DNA of 34,244 bases. Source: Methanobacteriota archaeon. Lineage in GTDB: Archaea; Thermoplasmatota; Thermoplasmata; Methanomassiliicoccales; UBA472. Shown piece by piece: positions 1 to 9,581 of the stretch (the stretch's first letter is position 1; every line of letters starts with the position of its first letter). Below the pieces are notes generated by a model that was not told where the DNA came from, did no database searches, and worked only from the letters and a program-made list of their open reading frames with translations. The stretch covers positions 1 to 34,244 of the forward strand of contig JAKPZB010000150.1 in NCBI GenBank assembly GCA_029560215.1. Reading direction: 5' to 3'. Position numbers and translations under genes: made by a program.

Positions 1-1
1 G

Positions 2-955
2 GTGCAGCACGTTTCGCTCATGGGCGACGTGAAGGAAAAAACGGACCTTCTTCTAATCGCTCCGTCCACGGCCAACACCATCTCCAAGATCGCCTACGGC
101 ATAGACGATACTACGGTGACGACAATGGCCACGGTGGCCCTCGGTTCCGGAGTTCCGGTATTGATCGCACCGGCCATGCATGGCGCGATGTTCAACAATC
201 CTATGGTCGCGGAGAACATCGAGAAGCTCAAGAAGGTCGGCGTGGAGTTCATCGGACCGCGCATGGAAGGGAAGAAAGCAAAGATAGCGGTGAAGGAGGA
301 GATCGTCCACGCCGTCATCCGCAAGCTTTCCGCGGGTAAGATGAAAGGACGCCGTCTTCTGATCATCGGCGGCTCGTCCGCGGAGAGCATGGACGACATG
401 CGCATCGTCACCAACAAGGGGACCGGCGAGACGGCTGTCGAGCTGGCCAAGGCCGCCTATCACGAAGGGGCGGACGTCGAACTGTGGATGGGGCGCTGCA
501 CCGCGCCGCTGCCCTCGTTCGTTCCTATCAAGCGCTTCGAGAGCCTGGCGGACCTGGAGAAGATGATCGACGATATCGATCACGACATGGTCATCGTGCC
601 GGCGGCGTTATCGGACTTCACCTTCGATAGGAAGCGTGGCAAGCTGCCCTCCGAGGCCAAGGCGACCAAGCTGCAGCTGAAGAGCGTGCCGAAGATGCTG
701 CCCCTCATCGTCCGCAAGTGCGACAAGGTGGTCGGCTTCAAGGCCGAGTCCGGAGTTATAAAGGAAGAGCTGGTGAAGGAAGGGATCGAATCCCTGAACC
801 GCAACCTCCTGTCGGCGGTGGTCGCTAACGACCTTAAGGACGTCAAGGCCGGCAGCACCAAGGTGATATTCGTTCGCGCAAGACATCAGGCCGAGATCGA
901 GGGCACCAAGCCAGAGGTCGCGCGCCGGCTCATCGAGGAGATGTCCCAGATATGA
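2..955 (+). CDS. coaBC: Phosphopantothenoylcysteine decarboxylase / phosphopantothenate-cysteine ligase (CoaBC), 5' truncated by window edge
   Basis: Flavoprotein motif APSTANTISKIAYGIDD and C-terminal CoaB-like domain; the reading frame probably continues upstream of the window. Confidence 0.9.
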   Translation: MQHVSLMGDVKEKTDLLLIAPSTANTISKIAYGIDDTTVTTMATVALGSGVPVLIAPAMHGAMFNNPMVAENIEKLKKVGVEFIGPRMEGKKAKIAVKEEIVHAVIRKLSAGKMKGRRLLIIGGSSAESMDDMRIVTNKGTGETAVELAKAAYHEGADVELWMGRCTAPLPSFVPIKRFESLADLEKMIDDIDHDMVIVPAALSDFTFDRKRGKLPSEAKATKLQLKSVPKMLPLIVRKCDKVVGFKAESGVIKEELVKEGIESLNRNLLSAVVANDLKDVKAGSTKVIFVRARHQAEIEGTKPEVARRLIEEMSQI

Positions 956-1812
956 GAGCCAAGGCCTTCTGCCCCGGACACATCACCGGACTGTTCCAGG
1001 TCTGCCAGCACGAGGACGTCATGACCTGCGGCTCCCGCGGGGCCGGGCTCAGCATTTCGTTAGGTGTCATAAGCGACGTCGAGGTTTCGGACGGAACGGG
1101 AAAGATAGACATCTGGCTGAACGGTCTGAAGGCGGACGCGCCTGTGACGGAAAGGGCCGTAAGAAACATCCTGGGCGACCGGCCGTACGACGTCAGGGTG
1201 CGCAACGAGCTGCAATTGCCTGTGGCGCAAGGCTTCGGGACCAGCGCCGCCGGCTCCCTTTCCGCCGCCTGGGCCCTGGCGCATCTGTTGAGATTGCCGG
1301 AGAAGGACGCCTACGCTGCCGCCCACTCGGCGGAGATAGTCAACCGCACCGGCATGGGCGATGTTTCCGGAATAATGCGCAGCGGCATCGAACTGCGCAA
1401 GAAGCCGGGGCTGCCGCCGATCGGCCACGTGGACCGCATGATCGGGCATATGGACATGGTGCTGGCTGTCGTCGGCCCGTCCATACCGACGGCAGAGATG
1501 CTTTCCAAGAAAGAAGTGAATGAGAAGATCAACTCCACAGGTTCCCGGTGCGTGGACGAGCTGATGAAGGAACCGACCCTGGAGAACTTCTTCCGCTTGT
1601 CGAACGAGTTCATGGAGGGCTCCGGACTGGCCACGCCCGAGATACGGAGAGCGGTCTGGGAAGTCAAGAAATGGGGCTGGGCCAGCCAGGCCATGATCGG
1701 CAACTCCGTCTTCGCCACCGGACCGGACCTGGACCTTTTGACCGAGACGCTGTCGCAGTTCGGCGAGGTGTACCGCTGCTCCGTGGACACCAAGGGGCCG
1801 AGGCTGCTCTGA
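952..1812 (+). CDS. Pantoate kinase (GHMP kinase family, archaeal CoA pathway)
   Basis: N-terminus MRAKAFCPGHITGLFQ, GHMP motif QGFGTSAAGSLSAAWAL; ATGA overlap with coaBC. Confidence 0.85.
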   Translation: MRAKAFCPGHITGLFQVCQHEDVMTCGSRGAGLSISLGVISDVEVSDGTGKIDIWLNGLKADAPVTERAVRNILGDRPYDVRVRNELQLPVAQGFGTSAAGSLSAAWALAHLLRLPEKDAYAAAHSAEIVNRTGMGDVSGIMRSGIELRKKPGLPPIGHVDRMIGHMDMVLAVVGPSIPTAEMLSKKEVNEKINSTGSRCVDELMKEPTLENFFRLSNEFMEGSGLATPEIRRAVWEVKKWGWASQAMIGNSVFATGPDLDLLTETLSQFGEVYRCSVDTKGPRLL

Positions 1813-1813
1813 T

Positions 1814-2107
1814 TCACTCGTACAACGTGAACAGTTGATCGTCCTGACCCACGTCGAAGAGCCCGACGCGCGCGCCGCAATCCAGCCAGCCGTGCGCGTA
1901 GTTGACCGAAGCGAAGGCGTTAACGTAATCGCCCTGCTCGGCGAAGTGCTTGGCGTCGGAATAGTACGTCCTGGCCATCTCCAAGAAGGAGTCTGCGAGC
2001 TTTCTGTTGAAGGAGCGTTCCGGCGCGGATATGACGACCTTATCCAAAGCGCGCTTGGTTATCGCCAGGTACCGATCCAGATGATCCTTGGATATGGTGT
2101 CCCTCAT
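1814..2107 (-). CDS. DUF357 family protein
   Basis: MRDTISKDHLDRYLAITKRALDKV...FASVNYAHGWLDCGARVGLFDV; start placed at the internal ATG (2107), just after the herA stop, rather than at the ORF-track start. Confidence 0.75.
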   Translation of the reverse strand: MRDTISKDHLDRYLAITKRALDKVVISAPERSFNRKLADSFLEMARTYYSDAKHFAEQGDYVNAFASVNYAHGWLDCGARVGLFDVGQDDQLFTLYE

Positions 2108-2108
2108 C

Positions 2109-3758
2109 TCACAGCCTCTTGGAGGGGATGATCTCCACCGATTCGCCGCCGTGCCTGCTCTGCCGTGGACGGACCTCAACGAACAGCGGCATCTGGATGT
2201 TCCCGCCCATGATCAAGGCGACGCCTATCGGAAGCCGCTGGATCTCCTGGTCCATTCCCTCCTGCAGGCCCTCCACGGACGCCACTATGGCCTTCAGATC
2301 GTTCGGGTTGGTGACCTTTAGGATCATCTGGGTGTTGCACTGCGACAGCACGTTCTTATCGATCTTGGCCGCCCTCTGCGATATTATCGTAAGACCAAGG
2401 CCGAACTTGCGGCCCTCGGCGGCGATCGTCCTGAATATCTTGGAGCAGGACGTCACGCCCTGCTGGGGGCAGAAGTTGTGCGCCTCCTCGGCGATCATCA
2501 TCATCGGCGGCACCTTGCCGAGCTTGCGCAGCTCGAACATGGCCGTCGCTAGACGAGTAACTATGAGCTCCTGGATGTCCGGGGGCGTTCCCTTCAGATT
2601 GATGATGGTGGTCTTGCCCTGGGCGATGAGCTCGTCGATCTTGGTGCCCTGCGGTGCGAAGATGTTGACCTCGTTAAGATAAGCCAGCTCCGCGATCAGC
2701 GTCGGATTGTTGGCGTCCTCGTCGGACTCCAGCATGGCGATTATTTCCTTCAGCCCGTAATCCTTCTTGACCGCCTTCAGGCCGTCGATGGCCTTGCGCA
2801 GAGCGTTCAGGTACACCTTGCCGTTCTTGATGGTGGTCAGAGCTAAAAGGTCGCGAGCATCGATGTTGGCCAGGGTGAACTTCAGGGGCCTGGCCTCCTT
2901 GTTTATCGTGGTGTCGGTAGCGTACTCCATTATCTTGTCCTTGAAGCCGGTGGGCTGGATGCCGAAGTCGCGCTTCCCGGGCATCACCGAGCCCACGTCG
3001 CGCATGGCGCCGTACTCGCCGTGCGGGTCGAGGATGAGCACGGTGACATCGTGCTTCATCAGCTCCTCGACCAGATCGCCGCACAGGAAGCTCTTGCCGC
3101 CGCCGGTCTTGGCCAGGATGCTCACGTGCTTCTGGACCATGGCGTTGATGTCCACCTCGACGTTGATGTCGTAGCCGAACAGCTTGCCGAGGTAGGCGCC
3201 GGTGGGCGTTCCCTCCTTTAGACCGATGACCTCCTTGATGAGCTGGTCCTTGGCCCGGTAGACCATGTCCCCGGCCTTGAACGGGGAGCGTGGAACTTGA
3301 AGCAACTTCCTCTCGTCGCGGTAGCCGAGGATGGATATCTGGGCGATGACGATCTCGTCGATCTCCACGTCCATGCCCTCGCTGAGCTTCTTGGCCCGCT
3401 CGAGCGTAAGGTCGGTCTTGCGCTCCATATCCGATACCTGACCGAGCACCCAGCCGTGCGATTGGTGAACGACCTGAACGTAATCCATCTTCTGCAAGTC
3501 ACCGAGCACTCGCAGGTGGAAGGAGGTGGCGCCCACGTTGCCGTAGATGATGCCCACTCCGTCCAGATGACCGTACTTCTCATCCTCCAAGGTATGTTGG
3601 GAGGGCTTGCGCTCCCGGTGAACCACAACCTCGTCCGGAGTTCCGGCGTCCTCGACGTCGTCGTCCAGTACCTCTTCCTCGACGACCTCCTCCTCTTCCT
3701 CGGAAGGAAGGACGGCCTTACCGCTGGACTCTGAAATAGAATTGGTTTGCATTCCCAT
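2109..3758 (-). CDS. herA: HerA-type ATPase/helicase (DUF87), acidic N-terminal extension
   Basis: Walker A HVSILAKTGGGKSFL, Walker B VLILDPHGEYG, IAEEAHNFCP; HAS-barrel-like N-terminal region. Confidence 0.85.
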   Translation of the reverse strand: MGMQTNSISESSGKAVLPSEEEEEVVEEEVLDDDVEDAGTPDEVVVHRERKPSQHTLEDEKYGHLDGVGIIYGNVGATSFHLRVLGDLQKMDYVQVVHQSHGWVLGQVSDMERKTDLTLERAKKLSEGMDVEIDEIVIAQISILGYRDERKLLQVPRSPFKAGDMVYRAKDQLIKEVIGLKEGTPTGAYLGKLFGYDINVEVDINAMVQKHVSILAKTGGGKSFLCGDLVEELMKHDVTVLILDPHGEYGAMRDVGSVMPGKRDFGIQPTGFKDKIMEYATDTTINKEARPLKFTLANIDARDLLALTTIKNGKVYLNALRKAIDGLKAVKKDYGLKEIIAMLESDEDANNPTLIAELAYLNEVNIFAPQGTKIDELIAQGKTTIINLKGTPPDIQELIVTRLATAMFELRKLGKVPPMMMIAEEAHNFCPQQGVTSCSKIFRTIAAEGRKFGLGLTIISQRAAKIDKNVLSQCNTQMILKVTNPNDLKAIVASVEGLQEGMDQEIQRLPIGVALIMGGNIQMPLFVEVRPRQSRHGGESVEIIPSKRL

Positions 3759-3889
3759 CCGGCTTAGATATAAGGCGCGGACGATAAATAAGTTGGGGAG
3801 GTGCTGAAGGGTCCCGGTTCAGAGGGACCGCGACGTCAGATATGACCAGCCGGGCAGAATCTCTTATTTATCGGTAACCTAATCTCCGG

Positions 3890-4747
3890 GTGATGATAGT
3901 GATCGGCGGCTCCGCCTCCTCGAACCTGGCCAGGGACCTGGCCAAGCAGCTGAACGCTGAATACGTGCAGGCCGTCAACAAGACCTTCCCCGACGGCGAG
4001 ACCTACGCCCGCATAGAGCGCGAGGCGCTGCGCGGCGAGGTCGTGATCGTTCAGAACTCCTATCCCAACGACAAGCTCATCGAGCTGCTCCTTCTGCAGG
4101 ACGCCGCCTGGGGTTTGGGCGCCGAGAAGGTAACCTGCGTCATCCCCTACTTCGGCTACGCCCGGCAGGACGAGCGCTTCAACCGCGGCGAGCCTCTCTC
4201 CGCCCGGGTCATGGTCGAGCATATCCAGATGAAGGCGGACAAGGTGGTCCTGGTCGACATACACAACCCGGAGATCATGGACTGGTTCACCAAGGCCAAG
4301 GTGAGGGACGTTCACGCCGCGCCTTGCGTCGGGGACTTCTTCAAGGAGTACGGGGTGGACCTGGTCCTGGCCCCGGACGAGGGTGCGCTGAAGCGGGCCG
4401 GCTGGACCGCCGAGAGGCTGGGCGTGGACTGGGATTACCTCGTCAAGACCAGGCTGTCCGGCACGCACGTGCACATGACCCCCAAGAACATCGACGCCAA
4501 GGACCGCAAGGTGCTCATCGTGGACGATATAATCTCCACCGGCGGCACCATCGTGGCGGCCACCGAGGAGCTGAAGAGGCGGGGGGCAAGGACCGTAATG
4601 GCCGCCTGCACGCACGGTCTTTTCGTAGGCAACGCCCTGGACAACCTCAAGAAGCACGTGGACAAGCTGGCCTGCGCCAACACCCTGGAATCGGAGGTCT
4701 CGCAGATCTCCGTGGCGCCGGAAGTGGCCAAGGCCATCCTGGATTGA
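3890..4747 (+). CDS. prs: Ribose-phosphate pyrophosphokinase
   Basis: FPDGETYARI, YFGYARQDERF, VLIVDDIISTGGTI (PRPP loop); TATA-like cttatttatc about 27 nt upstream suggests a leaderless GTG/ATG start. Confidence 0.93.
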   Translation: MMIVIGGSASSNLARDLAKQLNAEYVQAVNKTFPDGETYARIEREALRGEVVIVQNSYPNDKLIELLLLQDAAWGLGAEKVTCVIPYFGYARQDERFNRGEPLSARVMVEHIQMKADKVVLVDIHNPEIMDWFTKAKVRDVHAAPCVGDFFKEYGVDLVLAPDEGALKRAGWTAERLGVDWDYLVKTRLSGTHVHMTPKNIDAKDRKVLIVDDIISTGGTIVAATEELKRRGARTVMAACTHGLFVGNALDNLKKHVDKLACANTLESEVSQISVAPEVAKAILD

Positions 4748-4808
4748 GGGCGGCAAAGCCTTAAAACGATACTGCTCATTCCGAATCATTCCGCAGCAGG
4801 GTGCTAAC

Positions 4809-6206
4809 ATGAGGAAGCAAGAGGATTTCAGCGAGTGGTACAACGAGATCGTCGAGCTGGCGAATCTCACCGACAAGCGCTACCCGATCAAGGGCATGAA
4901 CGTCTGGACGCCCTACGGCTGGAAGATCATGCGCTTCATCGACACCTACATCCGCGAGGAGTGCGACGCCACCGGGCACGATGAGGTCTGCTTCCCCCTG
5001 CTCATCCCGGAGACGGAGTTCAAGAAGGAGAAGGACCACATCAAGGGGTTCGACGCCGAGGTGTACTGGGTAACCCACGCCGGATTGAACGAGCTGGACG
5101 TTCGCCTCCTCTTGCGCCCGACCAGCGAGACGGCCATGTACCCGATATTCGCGCTATGGGTGCGCTCGCACACCGACCTTCCCCTGAAGACCTACCAGCT
5201 GGTCAATACGTTCCGGTACGAAACGAAGCAGACCCGGGCCTTCATCCGGGTGCGGGAGATACACTTCTTCGAATCGCACACCTGTCACGTGGACGAGGAG
5301 GACGCGCAGCGCCAGGTGGAGGAGGACTTCGTCATCCTGGAGAATATTATGAAGCATCTCTGCCTGCCTTATTTCCTCTTGCGCCGCACGGAATGGGACA
5401 AGTTCCCCGGGGCCTACTACACCGTGGGAGTGGACACCCTGCTTCCGGACGGACGGAGCTTGCAACTGGGTTCCATCCACCATTACCGGGAGAACTTCTC
5501 CCGTCCCTTCAACATCACCTACGAGGATGAGAAAGGCGAGCACAAGTTCGCCCACCAGACCACCTTCGGCATGTCCGAGCGTCTCGTCGGCGCGGTCGTC
5601 GCCGTTCACGGTGACGATAAGGGACTGGTGCTCCCGCCGGACATCTCCCCGTTCCAGGTGGTCATCATCCCGATACTCGCCAAGGGCAACGTCGAAAAGG
5701 TCGCCGAGGAGTGCCAGAAGCTCCGTCAGGAGCTGACCGCCGCCGGCCTCCGCGTCAAGCTCGACGACAGCGACGAGCGCCCGGGCAGCAAGTTCCATAA
5801 CTGGGAGATCCGCGGCGTGCCGCTACGCCTGGAGATGGGGATGCGCGATATCGAAGGGGGCAAGGTCGCCTACGCCCGCCGGGACACCGGCGCCAAGGGT
5901 TCCCTGGACCGCTCGAACATCGTTCCGCAGGTCAGGGAGAAGCTCGACCAGATCTCCGCGGACATGCGCGCCAAGGCGTTGGCCGCATCCAACGACGCCA
6001 TCCAGGACCTGGATTCGTTGGACAAGGTGCCGGAGAAGGTCGTGCGCTTCGGATGGTGCGGCGAGGAGGAGTGCGGCCGCAAGTTCGAGGAGAGGACCGG
6101 CCTTAAGATGCTCGGCTCGCCTTACAACAAGGAAGAGTACCACGGCAGGTGCATCGTCTGCGGCAAGCCCGTGGAGAAGCCCACCTACGCCGCCCGCTCG
6201 ATGTGA
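4809..6206 (+). CDS. proS: Prolyl-tRNA synthetase (archaeal/eukaryal type)
   Basis: LLRPTSETAMYPIFALWVRSHTDLP, QTTFGMSERLVGAV, C-terminal Cys-rich zinc domain. Confidence 0.95.
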   Translation: MRKQEDFSEWYNEIVELANLTDKRYPIKGMNVWTPYGWKIMRFIDTYIREECDATGHDEVCFPLLIPETEFKKEKDHIKGFDAEVYWVTHAGLNELDVRLLLRPTSETAMYPIFALWVRSHTDLPLKTYQLVNTFRYETKQTRAFIRVREIHFFESHTCHVDEEDAQRQVEEDFVILENIMKHLCLPYFLLRRTEWDKFPGAYYTVGVDTLLPDGRSLQLGSIHHYRENFSRPFNITYEDEKGEHKFAHQTTFGMSERLVGAVVAVHGDDKGLVLPPDISPFQVVIIPILAKGNVEKVAEECQKLRQELTAAGLRVKLDDSDERPGSKFHNWEIRGVPLRLEMGMRDIEGGKVAYARRDTGAKGSLDRSNIVPQVREKLDQISADMRAKALAASNDAIQDLDSLDKVPEKVVRFGWCGEEECGRKFEERTGLKMLGSPYNKEEYHGRCIVCGKPVEKPTYAARSM

Positions 6207-7118
6207 TCAGAAGGCCAGGGCGAACGGTACGGCCATCAGCAGGATGATCGTGCTGATCAGCCCGATGTCCATGTTCCAGCCCTCGCGTCCGGCCACCACC
6301 GTCTGCGTGTAGTTCAGCAGCGGGGCCAGAATGGCCAGTGTCATGCTGGCGATGAGCAGCCAGTAGTAGCTGTATATCCTACCGTCCATGGTCATGGAGG
6401 TGGTAATGGTCAGACCGAACAGGCCGATCGCGCCGATGGCGAGGCTGACGATGATCCCGGCCCAGTCCATCATCTCCAAGGCCTTTTCCGATTCGCCCTC
6501 CCGGCGGCGGTTGAATATCACCATCTCGAATATGCCGAGAGCTACGAGCACCACGCCGATGACTATCATAAGTATCGGCCCAGTCACCACCAGCTCACCG
6601 TGCACGTTGAGCTTGTCCTGCACGCGCAGTCCGAACACGGTCACGCCCTCGGTGATCACCAGGCAGGCTGCGAACATTCCCAGCCACTCCAGCCAGGCCA
6701 GGCGGCGGTTGGCCAGCGGCTCGTAGTACAGGAACACGAAGGCCAGTATCCCCAGCAGGAACAGCTGGGCGGCGGCCAGCACCACCCAGTTCTTGCCGAT
6801 GCCGCCTATGCCCTCCACGTTGGCGGGGGCGGCGATGAGCAGGAACACCAGGGATATCACCAGGACGGCCACCGCGGCGATCACCTGCATGCGTTTCATG
6901 AGGGATTCGCTCAACCTCTGAAGCTGCGGGAAAAGTGGAACGAACAATAACAGTCCGAGGACGATGAGCACCACGGCCAGGACAAGCGTCATCATCTGGT
7001 CCATGACCAGCACGTCCACCAGCTCGATCTCCCGAGCCAGGACCGCCAGGGCCACCCCCTCGAACATGATCAGGAGACCCATCAGGTACGGCACGAACCA
7101 GCTGCCCAACTTCTTCAA
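6207..7118 (-). CDS. Multi-spanning integral membrane protein, unknown function
   Basis: Several hydrophobic segments; the N-terminal ~110 aa of the ORF-track product are not membrane-like. TTG start at 7118 (LKKLGSWFVPYLMGLL) fits a TATA-like CTATTATATC on the - strand at ~7149-7160. Confidence 0.6.
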   Translation of the reverse strand: MKKLGSWFVPYLMGLLIMFEGVALAVLAREIELVDVLVMDQMMTLVLAVVLIVLGLLLFVPLFPQLQRLSESLMKRMQVIAAVAVLVISLVFLLIAAPANVEGIGGIGKNWVVLAAAQLFLLGILAFVFLYYEPLANRRLAWLEWLGMFAACLVITEGVTVFGLRVQDKLNVHGELVVTGPILMIVIGVVLVALGIFEMVIFNRRREGESEKALEMMDWAGIIVSLAIGAIGLFGLTITTSMTMDGRIYSYYWLLIASMTLAILAPLLNYTQTVVAGREGWNMDIGLISTIILLMAVPFALAF

Positions 7119-7171
7119 ATATCCCGCCTCTGGACAATATTCAGCGGGACCAGATATAATAGTTCCGCCAC

Positions 7172-7378
7172 TTATTGCTTGTACTTGGCGAGCAGCAGGC
7201 CGAAGACGCCCAGCCCGAGCAGTATGATGAAGATGGAATAGACGCCCATGTTCTCGGCGGCGAAGATGTTCCAGCTCCCGTAGGAGACGCCCCACACCCA
7301 GTAGAACAGCACCGCTGCCACCAGCAGCAGCAGGGAGAATATCGCTACGGTCCTCTTGGGGTAGGCTTGCTCGGCCAT
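7172..7378 (-). CDS. Small two-TM membrane protein
   Basis: 68 aa with two hydrophobic segments; - strand TATA-like TTTTAATA at 7401-7408 at leaderless spacing from the ATG. Confidence 0.65.
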   Translation of the reverse strand: MAEQAYPKRTVAIFSLLLLVAAVLFYWVWGVSYGSWNIFAAENMGVYSIFIILLGLGVFGLLLAKYKQ

Positions 7379-7411
7379 AGGGCGTCAAACGTGGTGGGCC
7401 TATTAAAATCT

Positions 7412-7535
7412 TGTTCCCAGGTGGATCTGATACGTTCCAGGCTTCCATCGTACTGGTAGGGAAAACGGGTAGCAGATGCCACCGCTCCCGCTGTAAGCAG
7501 CGGGACCGGAAGGAACATGGATGGGACCTGGGAGC
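7412..7535 (+). ncRNA. Candidate structured RNA (strand uncertain) between divergent genes
   Basis: Outer pairing TCCCAGGT/ACCTGGGA; hairpin CCGCTCCCGCTG-TAAG-CAGCGGGACCGG (11 bp plus one mismatch); inner TCCATC/GATGGG. No convincing CDS. Confidence 0.3.
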
Positions 7536-7629
7536 TCATGATGATCGTTCGGATCCTCCTTCCTCGTTATTCCTGCCTCGGTGAAAAATCAAGATATAGG
7601 CATAAACCAATCTTGCCGGACAGGAAGGG

Positions 7630-8040
7630 ATGGAACTGGACCTTTGGATACCGATATTGATATGGCTGGCGATAGGGGCGGTGATAGCTGTCTACCTCTA
7701 TCAGCTCATGAACAAGGAGGGCAAGGTGGAGGTGATCTGGGTGGTCATCGGCTTCCTGCTCTCGGTGCTCGGCCTGATGGCCTTCATCGGCGTCCGTTCG
7801 ATGAAGGAGAAGGACCGCGACAAGGCGGTGGATCCGAAGAGCTACCAGCCCCCGGAGTACAAGCTGAAGAGCGAGGAGAAGAAGGAGAAGCCCAAGGAGG
7901 AGCCGAAGGCGGAACCGGCCCCCGAGCCCAGGAAGGAGGTCAAGCAGATCGAGGGCATCCCGCGCTGCCCCGAGTGCGGGTCGGCCATATCCTCCTCGGA
8001 CAAGCGCTGCCGGGACTGCGGGGCCAAGCTCAAGGACTGA
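7630..8040 (+). CDS. Membrane protein with C-terminal zinc ribbon
   Basis: Two N-terminal hydrophobic segments, charged linker, CPECG...CRDCG. Confidence 0.75.
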   Translation: MELDLWIPILIWLAIGAVIAVYLYQLMNKEGKVEVIWVVIGFLLSVLGLMAFIGVRSMKEKDRDKAVDPKSYQPPEYKLKSEEKKEKPKEEPKAEPAPEPRKEVKQIEGIPRCPECGSAISSSDKRCRDCGAKLKD

Positions 8041-8077
8041 GGAAACCCTTTTTATCCCCGGGCAGGATGCCCTAGGC

Positions 8078-8839
8078 ATGCTTCCCGAGGGCTCCCTGGT
8101 TTATCTTCTGGACGAGAAGGGCAAGAGGACCTGGCTGGTCCTCAGCAAGGGAATGCTGAAGCTGGGCGCCATGGGCGTGGTGGACGGCGACAAGCTGCTG
8201 GCGGCCGAGGACGGCTCGGAGATATCCATCGCCGGCAAGAGGTTCTGGATACTGGTCCCCGGCGCTTCCGAGATGATGTCCTCGGTGGACCGGGGGGCGC
8301 AGGTCATCACCCCCAAGGACGCGGCGACGATACTGATGGAGCTGAACGTCAAGTCCGGCGACACCGTGCTGGAGGCCGGCGTGGGCTCGGCAGCGTTGAC
8401 CATAGCGCTGCTGAACCAGGTGCGGCCGTGGGGCAAGGTGGTCTCCATGGAGATACGCCCGGAGTTCGCGGAAAAGGGCCGGAAGAACGTGGAGAAGGCC
8501 GGTCTATCGGAGACCTGGCGGCTGGAAATGGGGGACATCCGCAAGGACCGCCTGGACATCCTGGCCGACGCGGTAGTCCTGGACATGCCGGACCCCTGGG
8601 ACGCTGTCGATAACGTATCGTCCATGCTCCGCAACGGCGGGCGCTTCTGCTCGTACGTGCCGAACACCAACCAGCTGGAGGAGGTCGTGCGCCAGCTGCG
8701 GAAGAAGGGCTTCGTGGAGATCCGCAGCTACGAGAACATGCAGCGGGAGATGGTGGTGCACGAGATGGGCGTTCGCCCGTCCTACGAGACGCTCGGCCAC
8801 ACCGGTTATCTGGTGTTCGCCCGCAAGGTCTCGGTTTGA
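8078..8839 (+). CDS. trmI: tRNA (adenine-N1)-methyltransferase, TrmI family
   Basis: SAM-binding VLEAGVGSAALTIALL, VLDMPDPWD; TATA-like ctttttatcc ~25 nt upstream. Confidence 0.88.
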   Translation: MLPEGSLVYLLDEKGKRTWLVLSKGMLKLGAMGVVDGDKLLAAEDGSEISIAGKRFWILVPGASEMMSSVDRGAQVITPKDAATILMELNVKSGDTVLEAGVGSAALTIALLNQVRPWGKVVSMEIRPEFAEKGRKNVEKAGLSETWRLEMGDIRKDRLDILADAVVLDMPDPWDAVDNVSSMLRNGGRFCSYVPNTNQLEEVVRQLRKKGFVEIRSYENMQREMVVHEMGVRPSYETLGHTGYLVFARKVSV

Positions 8840-8884
8840 CCGGGTCTCTTAACTCTTATATAGCCCTAGACATCTCGCCGTCCT

Positions 8885-9532
8885 ATGGACCTGGCCTTCG
8901 CCATAACCGCCTTCGCCTCCATATTCGCCATCATGAACCCGGTGGGCAACATCCCGGTGTTCGTGGCAATAACCGAAGGTTACACCCCGGAGCTGAAGCG
9001 CAAGGTCCGCAACAAGGTATGCGTGGTGGCCGGCGGCGTCCTGGTGGTCTTCGCCCTTTTCGGCAACTACATCTTCGACATCTACGGCATCACCATCCCC
9101 GCCTTCAAGATAGCCGGAGGCGCTCTGCTGTTCTCCATCGCCTTCACCATGACCAGGGGGCAGATCACCAAGGCCAAGATGACCGACGAGGAAGCCAAGG
9201 AGGCGTCCGAGAAGGAGGAGGTCGGGGTGGTCCCGTTGGGCATCCCGCTCTTCGCCGGTCCGGGCGCCATAACCACGGTCATGATCTACGTGTCCTACGC
9301 TCTACACTCCCCATCGCCCACCGTGAACATCCTGTTCATATTCCTGGGGATCTTCGCCACTGTGGTGATCACGTTCTTCCTGCTGAAGTACGCCGATCCC
9401 CTCTTCTCGCGCATGGGCAAGAGCGGCGCCATGGCCTTCACCAGGATCATGGGTCTTCTGCTCGCCGCCATGGCCGTGGAGTTCATTCTCTCCGGGACGT
9501 TCGAGGCGGTATCCAACTATTGGGGCATCTGA
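8885..9532 (+). CDS. MarC family integral membrane protein
   Basis: AIMNPVGNIPVFVAITE, VPLGIPLFAGPGAITTVM; TATA cttatatagc ~27 nt upstream (leaderless). Confidence 0.88.
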   Translation: MDLAFAITAFASIFAIMNPVGNIPVFVAITEGYTPELKRKVRNKVCVVAGGVLVVFALFGNYIFDIYGITIPAFKIAGGALLFSIAFTMTRGQITKAKMTDEEAKEASEKEEVGVVPLGIPLFAGPGAITTVMIYVSYALHSPSPTVNILFIFLGIFATVVITFFLLKYADPLFSRMGKSGAMAFTRIMGLLLAAMAVEFILSGTFEAVSNYWGI

Positions 9533-9581
9533 GTATAAGGCAGAACATTAATTACTGGAGGGCGATTCCTCAAGAGGTGCA

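Noticed and set aside
3836-4876. 346-aa - strand ORF opposite prs
   Set aside because: Antisense to a clear PRPP synthetase; shadow ORF
7412-7535. Firm cobalamin-riboswitch or SRP RNA annotation (CCGGAAGGAA, TAGGGAA motifs)
   Set aside because: Motif matches are short and key consensus blocks are imperfect; kept only as a generic structured-RNA candidate
7345-7539. 64-aa - strand ORF MSSQVPSMFLPVPLLTAG...
   Set aside because: Overlaps the start of the small membrane gene in another frame, SD too distant, and overlaps the inverted repeats; not enough support to call coding
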